Assembly (NCBI RefSeq): GCF_000718635.1
Contig: NZ_JOBF01000001.1
Span: 62,001 to 126,000, forward strand
Source: Streptomyces varsoviensis
Lineage (GTDB): Bacteria > Actinomycetota > Actinomycetes > Streptomycetales > Streptomycetaceae
DNA: 64,000 nucleotides
Direction of reading: 5' to 3'
The position numbers were made by a program, and so were the translations under genes. How positions within the stretch are numbered: position 1 is the first letter of the stretch; every line of letters begins with the position of its first letter. Below the pieces are notes generated by a model. It did no database searches, was not told the DNA's origin, and saw only the letters and a program-made list of their open reading frames with translations. Positions 18,974 to 27,453 of the stretch are shown piece by piece.

Positions 18974-19675
18974 ATGACCAGCAGCATTCCCGCCGTCGAC
19001 ACCCGTACGGCCGACGAATCCACCCTGCAGGCCGTGCTGCTCGACATGGACGGCACCCTGGTCGACACCGAGGGCTTCTGGTGGGACGTGGAGGTCGCGG
19101 TCTTCGCGGAGCTCGGGCACACGCTCCTCGACGAGTACCGCGAGGTCGTCGTCGGCGGGCCGATGACGCGCAGCGCCGCGTACCTGATCCAGGCCACCGG
19201 CGCCCGGATCGCCCTCGCCGAGCTGAGCGTGCTGCTGAACGCGCGGTTCGCCGAGACGATCGGCGGCGGGGTGCCGCTGATGCCCGGCGCGCGGCGGCTG
19301 CTGACGGAGCTGGCCGCCCACCGGGTGCCGACCGCGCTGGTCTCCGCCTCGCACCGGCAGATCATCGACCGGGTGCTGGCCACCCTCGGGTCGGAGAACT
19401 TCACGCTGACCGTCGCCGGGGACGAGCTGGAGCGCACGAAGCCGCACCCGGACCCGTATCTGCTCGCCGCCGCCCGGCTCGGCGTGGACCCCGCCCGGTG
19501 CGCCGTGATCGAGGACACCGCCACGGGCGTGGCGGCGGCGGAGGCGGCCGGCTGCCGCGTCGTGGCCGTGCCCTCGCTGGCGCCGATCCCCGCCGCGGCC
19601 GGGCGCAGCGTCGTCGGATCGCTGGAGGAAGTCGACCTCGCTTATCTCCGGTCGCTGATTACAGCAATGCACTGA
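18974..19675 (+). CDS. HAD-superfamily hydrolase (subfamily IA)
   Basis: 233 residues. Motif I LLDMDGTLVDTEGFWW (nucleophile and acid Asp, about residues 19-30), motif II TALVSASH near residue 120, motif III Lys in ERTKPHPDPYL, motif IV VIEDTATGVAAAEAAG. The cap is helical as in phosphoglycolate/beta-phosphoglucomutase-like phosphatases. The substrate is not predictable. The ATG follows GAGGTGTG at workable distance; a GTG two codons upstream is possible. It lies downstream of metH but is separated by repeats and a hairpin. Confidence 0.88.
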   Translation: MTSSIPAVDTRTADESTLQAVLLDMDGTLVDTEGFWWDVEVAVFAELGHTLLDEYREVVVGGPMTRSAAYLIQATGARIALAELSVLLNARFAETIGGGVPLMPGARRLLTELAAHRVPTALVSASHRQIIDRVLATLGSENFTLTVAGDELERTKPHPDPYLLAAARLGVDPARCAVIEDTATGVAAAEAAGCRVVAVPSLAPIPAAAGRSVVGSLEEVDLAYLRSLITAMH

Positions 19676-20093
19676 TCCGGTACCGAGCGTGGGCCGGGTA
19701 ATGCGCTGGGGAACGCTCGGCGCAGGACCGCTTATTTTCCGTGACGAATAGCCCGTCCGAATTGCGTGACGGTTCAACCCCTTCGGGGGAGTGAGTTTTA
19801 TCACGGGCGGCGGCGTCGACAGGGTGGGTGGAGATCGTCGCGGCACCCCCGCAAACCGGTCATGGCGCACCCTTGTGTCCCGATTGATCATCTCGCGTAC
19901 GAATCGTTCCGGCGTCCGGATATCGGTGAATGGCCGCCCGTTATCGGGGCGTGATATCACGTCAACTCGGCCCCGTTCCAAAGATGCTGGCCGCGCGCAC
20001 TAATGTCGTCGCGAGAACTTCACCACTGACCCTGTGGCCAGCGCACCCGACGTCGGTATGGTCCCGGGATCGATCGCAGGGAGAGCCCCGACA
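19676..20093. other. Intergenic region upstream of the oligopeptide-binding gene
   Basis: 418 bases without a convincing gene. It contains an 8-bp inverted repeat CCGAGCGT / ACGCTCGG (19683-19720) that may end the HAD transcript, a relatively AT-rich patch (CTTATTTTCCGTGACGAATAG), a perfect 12-bp palindrome at 19950-19961, and a TAATGT -10-like box near 20002. ORFs here lack ribosome-binding sites. Confidence 0.6.
19950..19961. promoter_or_regulatory. Perfect palindrome CGTGATATCACG
   Basis: A 12-bp perfect inverted repeat 133 bases upstream of the solute-binding gene start. The shape fits an operator, but no regulator gene is next to it. Confidence 0.45.
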
Positions 20094-21695
20094 ATGAACC
20101 GCAAGACGCTGGTGCTGCCGACCGTGGCGGGCCTCTTGGCCCCTGTGCTCGTCGCCTGTGGCGGGTCCGGCGGCGCCGGCAAGGATGGTGGGGCCATCGT
20201 CATCGGCAGCACGGACCGGTTCGAGCTGTCGAAGGACACCCCCGCCCCCTTCGACCCCGCCGAGGTCTACGACATCGCCGGTCTGACCGTGCTGCGCAGC
20301 ACCTTCCAGACGCTGCTGCGGCTGCCCCGCTCCGGTACCACCCCGGTCCCCGACGCCGCCGAGAAGTGCGGGTTCGCCGACCGCAAGAACGAGCAGTTCC
20401 GCTGCACGATGCGCGAGGGCCTGAAATTCTCCAACGGTCACGACCTGACCGCCAAGGACGTGAAATTCTCCATCGACCGCGTCCGCAACATCAACTTCAA
20501 GAACGGCCCCGCCTCGCTGTTCGACAACGTCGACCGGGTGGAGACGCCCAGCGACAGCGAGGTCGTCTTCCACCTCAAGACCCCCGACGCGACGTTCGCC
20601 CAGAAGATCTCCACCCCCGCCGGCGGCATCGTCGACAGCGAGGTCTACGACCCCAAGAAGGTCCGCGAGGGCTACGACATCGTCGGCTCCGGCCCGTACA
20701 CGCTGAAGGCCGAGGAGGCGGACGGCCGGGTCGCCAAGGTCGTCTTCTCGAAGAACCCGAACTACAAGGGCGGCCTCAAGCTCCAGAACAACAAGGCCGA
20801 GATGCGCTTCTTCGAGAGCTCCACCTCGATGGAGAAGGCGCTCAAGGCAGGCGACATCGACGTCATGAACCGCTCGATGTCGCCCGAGCAGATCACCCGG
20901 CTGCGCGCCTCCACGTCCAAGGACATCAACATCGTCGAGTCGCCGGGACAGGAGATCAGCTTCCTGGCCTTCAACACCAACGACCCGTCGGTGAAGAACA
21001 AGGCCGTACGCCAGGCGATGGCGCAGGTCATCGACCGGCAGGCGCTGACCCGCGACGACTACGGCCGCACCACCACGCCGCTGTACTCGCTGGTGCCCAG
21101 CGGCATCACCAGCCACCAGAACTCCTTCTCCAACAAGTACGGGACCACCCCCAGCGTCGACAAGGCGCGCTCCATCCTCCAGGCCGCGAACATCACCACC
21201 CCGGTGCCGATCACCCTCACCTACACCACGGACCACTACGGTGAGGCGACCGCCAAGGAGTTCAAGGGGCTCCAGGACCAGCTCAACGGCAGCAAGCTCT
21301 TCGACGTGAAGATCCAGGGCGTCGAGTGGTCCAAGTTCCGCCCCGCGAGCATCAACGGCGAGTACAGCGTCTACGGCATGGGCTGGTTCCCCGACTTCCC
21401 GGACCCCGACAACTTCATCGCGCCGTTCTTCGGTGAGGGCAACTTCCTCAAGTCCCCCTACCGGAACAAGAAGATCACCGACAAGCTCATCCCGGAGACC
21501 CGCGAGGAGCGCCGGCGCGACGAGGCGGCCACGCTCTTCCAGCAGGCCCAGGACATCGTCGCCGACGACGTGCCGATCCTGCCGCTGTGGCAGGGCAAGC
21601 AGTACGTGGCCGCGCGCGAGAACATCACCGGCGTGGAGTGGGCGCTCAACTCCTCCTCCCAGATCCAGCCCTGGGAACTCGGCCACGGCGTCTGA
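20094..21695 (+). CDS. ABC transporter solute-binding lipoprotein (oligopeptide type, SBP family 5)
   Basis: 533 residues. The N-terminal signal peptide ends in the lipobox LVAC, so the mature protein is anchored by a lipidated Cys. The body has the family 5 pattern: PVPDAAEKC, then CTMREGLKFSNGHDLTAKDVKFSIDRV near residue 105-130, and VRQAMAQVIDRQAL near 305. The ATG at 20094 begins the signal peptide; the ORF in front is not one. No permease or ATPase gene is adjacent, so it is an orphan receptor. Likely ligands are peptides or glycosides. Confidence 0.88.
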   Translation: MNRKTLVLPTVAGLLAPVLVACGGSGGAGKDGGAIVIGSTDRFELSKDTPAPFDPAEVYDIAGLTVLRSTFQTLLRLPRSGTTPVPDAAEKCGFADRKNEQFRCTMREGLKFSNGHDLTAKDVKFSIDRVRNINFKNGPASLFDNVDRVETPSDSEVVFHLKTPDATFAQKISTPAGGIVDSEVYDPKKVREGYDIVGSGPYTLKAEEADGRVAKVVFSKNPNYKGGLKLQNNKAEMRFFESSTSMEKALKAGDIDVMNRSMSPEQITRLRASTSKDINIVESPGQEISFLAFNTNDPSVKNKAVRQAMAQVIDRQALTRDDYGRTTTPLYSLVPSGITSHQNSFSNKYGTTPSVDKARSILQAANITTPVPITLTYTTDHYGEATAKEFKGLQDQLNGSKLFDVKIQGVEWSKFRPASINGEYSVYGMGWFPDFPDPDNFIAPFFGEGNFLKSPYRNKKITDKLIPETREERRRDEAATLFQQAQDIVADDVPILPLWQGKQYVAARENITGVEWALNSSSQIQPWELGHGV

Positions 21696-21754
21696 GTCCG
21701 AGCCACCGCAGGAGGGACCGGGCCGCCACCGGCCCGGGCCTCCGCGAGAAAAAC

Positions 21755-21790
21755 GGCCGGCGGCCCGCTTGTGAGAGCGGGCCGCCGGCC
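21755..21790. terminator. Bidirectional terminator between convergent genes
   Basis: A perfect 15-bp stem (GGCCGGCGGCCCGCT / AGCGGGCCGCCGGCC) with a six-base loop. On the minus strand it is followed by GTTTTTC, a proper U tract for the response-regulator gene; on the plus strand it can end the solute-binding gene. Confidence 0.88.
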
Positions 21791-21822
21791 ATCGCGCTGT
21801 TCTCCGCCGCCGCGGGCCCCGC

Positions 21823-22494
21823 CTACTGCGAGCCGGGGCGCACCAGCCCGCTCTCGTACGCGTACACCGCGGCCTGCACCCGGTCCCGCAGGCCCAGCTT
21901 CGTCAGCACATGCCCCACATGCGTCTTGACCGTCGTCTCACTCACGAACAGATCCGCCGCGATCTCCGCGTTCGACAGGCCGCGCGCCACCAGCTTGAGC
22001 ACCTCCACCTCGCGCTCGGTCAGCGTGTCCAGCGTGTCCGGGACCTTCTCCTCACCCGACGGCAGATGCCCCGCGTACTTGTCCAGCAGCCGCCGCGTGA
22101 TGCTCGGCGCGAGCATCGCCTCGCCGCCCGCCACCACCCGGATCGCCTGCACCAGCTCGTCGGCCGGCGCGTCCTTCAGCAGAAAGCCGCTGGCCCCCGC
22201 GCGCAACGCCTCCACCACATACTCGTCCAGGTCAAAGGTGGTCAGCACCAGCACCTTCGCCGGACCGTCCCGGCCCGGCCCGGTGATCTGCCGGGTCGCC
22301 TCCACGCCGTCCATCCGGGGCATCCGGATGTCCATCAGCACCACATCGGGCTGCAGCGCCCGCACCTGGTCGAGCGCCTGCAAGCCGTCGCCGGCCTCGC
22401 CGACGACCGCGAGATCCTGCTCGGCCTCCAGGATCATCCGGAAACCGGTGCGCAGCAGCGGCTGGTCGTCGACCAGCAGGACGCGGATAGCCAC
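21823..22494 (-). CDS. NarL/FixJ-type response regulator
   Basis: 223 residues. Receiver domain 1-120 with acidic pocket VDDQ and phospho-acceptor Asp in DVVLMDIRMPRMDG (about residue 54), the Thr in LTTFD and Lys in LLKDAPADEL. The LuxR-type helix-turn-helix is at about residues 155-215 (LTEREVEVLKLVARGLSNAE). No sensor kinase gene lies beside it; the partner must be elsewhere. It starts 17 bases after the RecB-like gene on the same strand, so the two may be co-transcribed. Confidence 0.93.
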   Translation of the reverse strand: MAIRVLLVDDQPLLRTGFRMILEAEQDLAVVGEAGDGLQALDQVRALQPDVVLMDIRMPRMDGVEATRQITGPGRDGPAKVLVLTTFDLDEYVVEALRAGASGFLLKDAPADELVQAIRVVAGGEAMLAPSITRRLLDKYAGHLPSGEEKVPDTLDTLTEREVEVLKLVARGLSNAEIAADLFVSETTVKTHVGHVLTKLGLRDRVQAAVYAYESGLVRPGSQ

Positions 22495-22511
22495 AGGGAC
22501 TCTCTCCTTCG

Positions 22512-23699
22512 CTAGACCTGCCCCATTCTGCCTTGCGCCCCCTGCCCCGAAGCCACAGCCCCGACCCCGACCTCGGCCCCCGCCGCGGCCTCTGCGTCGA
22601 CGCCCGCCCCGGCCTCCGCGCCCGCGTCGACTCCGGTCACCGCGCCCGCGTCGAGCCCGGCCTCCGCGCCCGCGTCGGCCCCGGCCTCCGCGCCCGCGTC
22701 GACTCCGGCGTCCGTGCCCGCGCCGGACCTGGCCTCCGCGGCGGACGCCGCCCCGGCGTCGGGCACGGCCTCCTCAGCGTCGGCCGGTGCCCCGGAGCCG
22801 AACCCGGTCCCTGCGGCGGACGCCGCCCCGGCGTCCACCACCGGCAGTGGATACGGCGGCGGTGTGCCGCCGAATTCCGGGCATACCGCCTGGTGGTCGC
22901 ACCAACCGCACAGCCGGCTCGGCTTCGGCCGCCAGTCGCCCGTCTCCGTGGCCAGCGCGATCGCCTCCCACAGGGCCAGCAGCTTGCGCTCCACCGCCCG
23001 CAGCTCCTCCTCGCCGGGGTCGTACGTCAGCACATCACCGCTGCCCAGATAGACGAGCTGGAGGCGGCGCGGCACCACGCCCCGCAGCCGCCACATCACC
23101 AGCGCGTAGAACTGCATCTGGAACAACGGCTCCGACCGGAACCGCGGCGCCGGGGCCTTCCCCGTCTTGTAGTCCACCAGCCGCACCTCGCCGCTCGGCG
23201 CCACATCGACCCGGTCGATGAACCCCCGCAGCGTCAGCCCCGAATCCAGGACCGTCTCCACATACAGCTCCCGGTCGGCGGGCTCCAGCCGCGTCGGGTC
23301 CTCCAGCGTGAACCACCGCTCCACCAGCCGCTCCGCGTCGCCCAGCCACCCGGCCAGCCGCTCCCCCCGCGGATCGTCCTCGAACAGCTCCGCCAGCTCC
23401 GGCCGCTTGGCCAGCAGCTTCTCCCACTCGTCCGGCACCATCGCCCGCGCGCCCGCGGCCGTACGCTCCGCCGCCGGCGCGTCGAAGAGCCGCTCCAGCA
23501 CCGCGTGCACCACCGTGCCCCGCGTCGCCGCGGCACTCGGCTTCTCCGGCAGCTTGTCGATCACCCGGAAGCGGTAGAGCAGCGGGCACCGCATGAAATC
23601 GCCCGCGCGCGACGGCGACAACGCCATCGGCCGTTCGGCCGACCCGGCCCGCCGGCCGCTCGCCCCGGCCCGCGGAATCTTCTCGAAGCTGCTTCCCAT
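22512..23699 (-). CDS. RecB-family PD-(D/E)XK nuclease with predicted Fe-S cluster
   Basis: 395 residues. The nuclease core is visible as GTVVHAVLERLFD (helix with conserved His), DRVDVAPSGEVRLVDYKTGKAP (metal-binding Asp and Lys, about residues 160-180) and QMQFYALVM. Cysteines in FMRCPLLYRF at one end and LCGWCDHQAVC at the other match the four-Cys iron-sulfur staple of AddB/Cas4-like nucleases. The last 100 residues are an Ala/Gly/Asp repeat tail (VDAGAEAGADAGAEAG and relatives), encoded by DNA repeats at 22560-22800. The role is probably DNA end processing; the partner is unknown. Confidence 0.86.
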   Translation of the reverse strand: MGSSFEKIPRAGASGRRAGSAERPMALSPSRAGDFMRCPLLYRFRVIDKLPEKPSAAATRGTVVHAVLERLFDAPAAERTAAGARAMVPDEWEKLLAKRPELAELFEDDPRGERLAGWLGDAERLVERWFTLEDPTRLEPADRELYVETVLDSGLTLRGFIDRVDVAPSGEVRLVDYKTGKAPAPRFRSEPLFQMQFYALVMWRLRGVVPRRLQLVYLGSGDVLTYDPGEEELRAVERKLLALWEAIALATETGDWRPKPSRLCGWCDHQAVCPEFGGTPPPYPLPVVDAGAASAAGTGFGSGAPADAEEAVPDAGAASAAEARSGAGTDAGVDAGAEAGADAGAEAGLDAGAVTGVDAGAEAGAGVDAEAAAGAEVGVGAVASGQGAQGRMGQV

Positions 23700-23824
23700 G
23701 CCGCAGACCCTACGGCCCCCCACCGACAACGATCCGCATACCATCGACGGCAGACCGTCTCACACTGCATGATCGTGGAAACGCGCCAGGCCGGTGCGGG
23801 GCCGAACGCCGACGAGGGGACACC

Positions 23825-25084
23825 GTGGAGAACAGCGGGCAGGGCCAGTCCGGCGGGGGAGCGGGCCCCCAGGCCGAGGAGCCCAAAAAGCCCGAGGGCC
23901 GAGAACCACGCCGCCCACGCCGCCCCCGCGAACAGGGCGGCGGCATCCTCATGGGCCGCCCCTTCGGCGTACCCGTCTACGTCGCCCCGAGCTGGTTCCT
24001 CGTCGCCGCCCTCATCACCTGGGTCTTCGGCGGCCAGCTCGACCGCGTCCTGCCCGAGCTCGGCCGCGCCCGCTACCTCGTCTCCCTCTTCTTCGCCGTC
24101 GCCTTCTACGCCTCGGTCCTCGTCCACGAGCTCGCCCACACCATCGCCGCCCTCCGCTTCAAGCTCCCCGTCCGCCGCATCCAGCTCCAGTTCTTCGGCG
24201 GCGTCTCCGAGATCGAGAAGGACGCCGAGACCCCCGGCCGCGAATTCGTCCTCGCCTTCGTCGGCCCGCTCCTCTCCCTCGTCCTCGCCGGCGTCTTCTA
24301 CCTCGCCATGTGGACCGTCGAGCCCGGCACCGTACCCGGCGTCCTGCTCGCCGGACTGATGATCTCCAACCTGATCGTCGCGATCTTCAACCTGCTGCCC
24401 GGCCTCCCCCTCGACGGCGGCCGCATGCTCCGCGCCGTCGTCTGGAAGATCACCGGCAACCCGATGAGCGGCACCGTCGCCGCCGCCTGGGTCGGCCGCG
24501 GCCTCGCCGTCGCCGTCCTCATCGGCCTCCCCCTGCTCACCCAGGCCGGCCACCTCGGCGACGGAAACGAGGGCTTCGGCGGCGTCGACTCCCTCACCGA
24601 CGCCCTCCTCGCCGCGATCCTCGCCGCGATCATCTGGACCGGCGCCGGCAACAGCCTCCGCGTCGCCCGGCTCCGCGAACGCCTCCCCGGCCTCACCGTC
24701 CGCACCCTCACCCGCCGCGCCGTCCCCGTCGAAGCCGCCACCCCGCTCTCCGAAGCCCTCCGCCGCGCCAACGACGCCGGAGCCCGCGCCCTCGTCGTCG
24801 TCGACACCGCCGGCGCCCCCACCGCCCTCGTCCGCGAATCCGCCATCGTCGCCGTCCCCGAACACCGACGCCCCTGGGTCCCCGTCAGCGGCCTCGCCCA
24901 GGAGCTCAAGGACGGCATGCGCGTCTCCGCCGAGCTCGCCGGCGAAGAACTCCTCGACGCCCTCCGCGCCACCCCCGCCACGGAATACCTGGTCGTCGAG
25001 GAGACCGGCGAGATCTACGGCGTCCTGTCCACCTCCGACGTCGAACGCGCCTTCGTCGCCGCCATGGCCCGCCCGCAGCGCTAG
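23825..25084 (+). CDS. Site-2 protease family (M50) metalloprotease with CBS domains
   Basis: 419 residues, GTG start behind GAGGGA. After a Pro/Arg/Gln-rich cytoplasmic leader of about 45 residues come membrane segments holding the zinc motif VLVHELAHT (about residue 100) and the third ligand in LPGLPLDGGRMLRAVV (about residue 198). The C-terminal 130 residues are a CBS pair. Such SpoIVFB/Rip-like enzymes cut membrane-bound substrates such as anti-sigma factors within the bilayer. The substrate is unknown. It lies 44 bases before trmI. Confidence 0.92.
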   Translation: MENSGQGQSGGGAGPQAEEPKKPEGREPRRPRRPREQGGGILMGRPFGVPVYVAPSWFLVAALITWVFGGQLDRVLPELGRARYLVSLFFAVAFYASVLVHELAHTIAALRFKLPVRRIQLQFFGGVSEIEKDAETPGREFVLAFVGPLLSLVLAGVFYLAMWTVEPGTVPGVLLAGLMISNLIVAIFNLLPGLPLDGGRMLRAVVWKITGNPMSGTVAAAWVGRGLAVAVLIGLPLLTQAGHLGDGNEGFGGVDSLTDALLAAILAAIIWTGAGNSLRVARLRERLPGLTVRTLTRRAVPVEAATPLSEALRRANDAGARALVVVDTAGAPTALVRESAIVAVPEHRRPWVPVSGLAQELKDGMRVSAELAGEELLDALRATPATEYLVVEETGEIYGVLSTSDVERAFVAAMARPQR

Positions 25085-25116
25085 CGACCCCGGACGACCC
25101 CGCCCCCGACCCCAGG

Positions 25117-25122
25117 TAGGCT
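25117..25122 (+). promoter_or_regulatory. -10 box TAGGCT six bases before trmI (leaderless)
   Basis: TAGGCT, GGTCAC, then ATG at 25129. There is no ribosome-binding sequence between. Same geometry as at 2070 and 41639. Confidence 0.6.
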
Positions 25123-25128
25123 GGTCAC

Positions 25129-26034
25129 ATGTCCGAACCGACCGGTGCCGCCCGCCGTCGCGGCCCCTTCCAGGTCGGGGACCAGGTCCAGCTCACCGAC
25201 CCCAAGGGACGCCACTACACCTTCACGCTCGAAGCCGGGAAGCAGTTCCACACCCACAAGGGTGCCTTCCCCCACGACGAGCTGATCGGTGCCCCCGAGG
25301 GCAGTGTTGTCCGAACCACGGGAAACGTCGCCTACCTCGCGCTGCGCCCCCTGCTCCCCGACTACGTCCTGTCCATGCCGCGCGGCGCCGCCGTGGTCTA
25401 CCCCAAGGACGCGGGGCAGATCCTGGCGATGGCCGACATCTTCCCCGGCGCCCGCGTCGTCGAGGCAGGCGTCGGCTCCGGCTCCCTGAGCACCTTCCTG
25501 CTCCGCGCCATCGGCGACCAGGGCATGCTCCACTCCTACGAGCGCCGGGCCGACTTCGCCGAGATCGCCACCCAGAACGTGCAGCGCTACTTCGGCGCAC
25601 CCCACCCCGCCTGGACGCTCACCGTCGGCGACCTCCAGGACAACCTCTCCGACACCGACGTCGACCGCGTCATCCTCGACATGCTCGCCCCCTGGGAATG
25701 CCTGGAGCCCGTCTCCAAGGCCCTCGTGCCCGGCGGCATCCTCTGCGCGTACGTCGCCACCACCACCCAGCTCGCCCGCACCGTCGAGGCGATCCGCGAA
25801 CACGGAACGTTCAACGAACCGTCCGCCTGGGAGACCATGGTCCGCACCTGGCACGTCGAGGGCCTGGCCGTACGCCCCGACCACCGCATGATCGGCCACA
25901 CCGGGTTCCTGCTCACCGCCCGCCGCCTCGCCGACGGCGTCGAGCCCCCGCTGCGCCGCCGCCGCCCCGCCAAGGGCGCCTACGGCGACGACTACACCGG
26001 CCCCGGCAGCCAGAGCGGCTCCGCCGACCGCTGA
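25129..26034 (+). CDS. trmI: tRNA (adenine-N1-)-methyltransferase, position 58
   Basis: 301 residues. N-terminal beta domain (FQVGDQVQLTDPKGRHYTFTLE), then a class I SAM-binding Rossmann fold: ARVVEAGVGSGSLSTFLLRA (motif I, about residue 110), DRVILDMLAPWECLE (motif IV). It methylates A58 in the T loop of tRNA as a tetramer. The C-terminal 30 residues are Arg/Gly-rich. In actinobacteria it regularly sits upstream of arc and the proteasome cluster, as here. Confidence 0.95.
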   Translation: MSEPTGAARRRGPFQVGDQVQLTDPKGRHYTFTLEAGKQFHTHKGAFPHDELIGAPEGSVVRTTGNVAYLALRPLLPDYVLSMPRGAAVVYPKDAGQILAMADIFPGARVVEAGVGSGSLSTFLLRAIGDQGMLHSYERRADFAEIATQNVQRYFGAPHPAWTLTVGDLQDNLSDTDVDRVILDMLAPWECLEPVSKALVPGGILCAYVATTTQLARTVEAIREHGTFNEPSAWETMVRTWHVEGLAVRPDHRMIGHTGFLLTARRLADGVEPPLRRRRPAKGAYGDDYTGPGSQSGSADR

Positions 26035-26221
26035 CCCCGGCACCGCCCGTACCCACTCCACCCCGGCCCCGCCGCCCGAACCCCGCGCCAGCGGAACTCG
26101 GCGGCGGGGCCGACGCGTTGAACGATCGCCGGCCACACACGCCCCGTGGTTCCCCGGCCCCGCACCGTATGGCACGATGCTGGACACCCCGACGCCACAG
26201 CTCTCACAGGAGTCACCCCGC

Positions 26222-26830
26222 GTGCAGCCCCCGGCAGGCACTGGGCCCTTCCCCACGCCCGGCACCGACCCCTCCCACGGCCCCACACACGCCCGTACCC
26301 GCCCCGTGCACTGGATCGCGACCGCCGCCGCACTCGCCCTCGTCATCGCCGGCGCGGCCCTCGTCCAGCCCCCGGACGCCACCGCTACCACCACCGCACC
26401 ACGCCCCGGTACGCCCGCCGGCGGAGCACCCGACGCCCACGCCGCACGGTATCCGCTGGACTGCGGCCACACGGAAGTGGACGTCATGGGGAAGGGCTCG
26501 GCCGACTTCGACGGCGACGGACGACCCGAGACGGTCGCCGTGGTGCGCTGCCACGCCCAGGGCGGCACCCCGCCCAACGGCGTGTACGTCCTGACGCCGC
26601 CGGCCGCCGAGGGCGGGCGGCCCACCGTCGCCGCGACCCTCCTCGACCCCGCGCAGCGGATGAACGTCACGGACTTCCGCGTCTTCGGGGCCACCATCTC
26701 GGCGACCCTGCTCGGCTACTCCTCGAACGACGTGCCGCGTTGCTGCCCCGACAAGCGGCGCGGCGTCAAATGGCAGTGGGAGGACGGGAAGTTCGCCCTC
26801 ACCGCCCTCCCCGCGCCCGGCAGCGTCTGA
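26222..26830 (+). CDS. Hypothetical membrane-anchored secreted protein
   Basis: 202 residues starting at a GTG behind CAGGAG; the ATG at 26177 lacks a ribosome-binding site. A short Pro-rich cytoplasmic leader is followed by one membrane helix (WIATAAALALVIAGAALV, about residues 31-48) and a Thr/Ala/Pro linker. The extracellular part has DFDGDGRPETVAVVRC, an FG-GAP-like calcium-loop pattern, and four Cys residues that could form disulfides (DCGH, VRCHA, RCCPDK). I do not recognise a function. Confidence 0.7.
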   Translation: MQPPAGTGPFPTPGTDPSHGPTHARTRPVHWIATAAALALVIAGAALVQPPDATATTTAPRPGTPAGGAPDAHAARYPLDCGHTEVDVMGKGSADFDGDGRPETVAVVRCHAQGGTPPNGVYVLTPPAAEGGRPTVAATLLDPAQRMNVTDFRVFGATISATLLGYSSNDVPRCCPDKRRGVKWQWEDGKFALTALPAPGSV

Positions 26831-26894
26831 CGCCGTACGCCCGACAGGTCACCCTGCGTGCCCGCTGGTCACACGGCGTGTTCGGCCGGTCGCC

Positions 26895-27200
26895 TCAGTC
26901 GGCGTCCGGCCCGTAAACCTCCACCTGGTCCGCGACCCGCCGCACATGGATGCAGTCCCCGGGGCACTCCTTCGCCGAGTCCCGCACATCGTTCAACAAC
27001 GGCAGCGGCACCGGCGTCGTGGCGCCCTTCTCCTGCAGCAGCTCGTCATCGGCGCTCTTGACATACGCGAGACCGTCGATGTCGAGTTCGAAGACCTCCG
27101 GGGCGTACTGCGCGCAGATCCCGTCGCCGGTGCACAGGTCCTGATCGATCCAGACCTCAAGATCCTCGGTGCTGTCCCGGGCCTCGTCCTGCACGGTCAT
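26895..27200 (-). CDS. Ferredoxin (3Fe-4S/4Fe-4S type)
   Basis: 101 residues, acidic. Cluster ligands lie in DLCTGDGICAQYAPEVFEL (C-x5-C) and AKECPGDCIHV (C-x3-C), the single-cluster pattern of actinobacterial ferredoxins that feed cytochromes P450. The ATG at 27200 follows AGGCGAG. It diverges from arc across 253 bases. No P450 is adjacent, so the electron acceptor is not known; linkage to arc is conserved in Streptomyces. Confidence 0.9.
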   Translation of the reverse strand: MTVQDEARDSTEDLEVWIDQDLCTGDGICAQYAPEVFELDIDGLAYVKSADDELLQEKGATTPVPLPLLNDVRDSAKECPGDCIHVRRVADQVEVYGPDAD

Positions 27201-27387
27201 CTCGCCTGCCGTTCCCTGCGTGAGCGTCAAAATCTTGCGGTAAGTCGTGCCAGCCCTGACGGGTGTTGACCGACTCGACGATACAACCGCCCGCTTTCTG
27301 ATGTTGTTGGGTGGGTATTCCCCTGACGTAAGGACGTGCGCAAGGGTGAAGATCGGACACACCCCGACCGGGTTTGTGATCTAGGGG

Positions 27388-27415
27388 TTTCAACCTGCAC
27401 CGGCCCAGGTAGGGT
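27388..27415 (+). promoter_or_regulatory. Candidate arc promoter
   Basis: TTTCAA (27388-27393) and TAGGGT (27410-27415) with a 16-base spacer, 39 bases upstream of the arc GTG. Confidence 0.55.
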
Positions 27416-27453
27416 CAGGAAGCGTCCAGCTCCCCTTGGAGGAGGTGAGGACC

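Noticed and set aside
15127..19524. 1465-codon open frame on the minus strand across metH
   Set aside because: It is the antisense shadow of the metH and HAD genes, caused by high GC. Composition is Val/Gly/Ala/Asp noise and no domain is recognisable.
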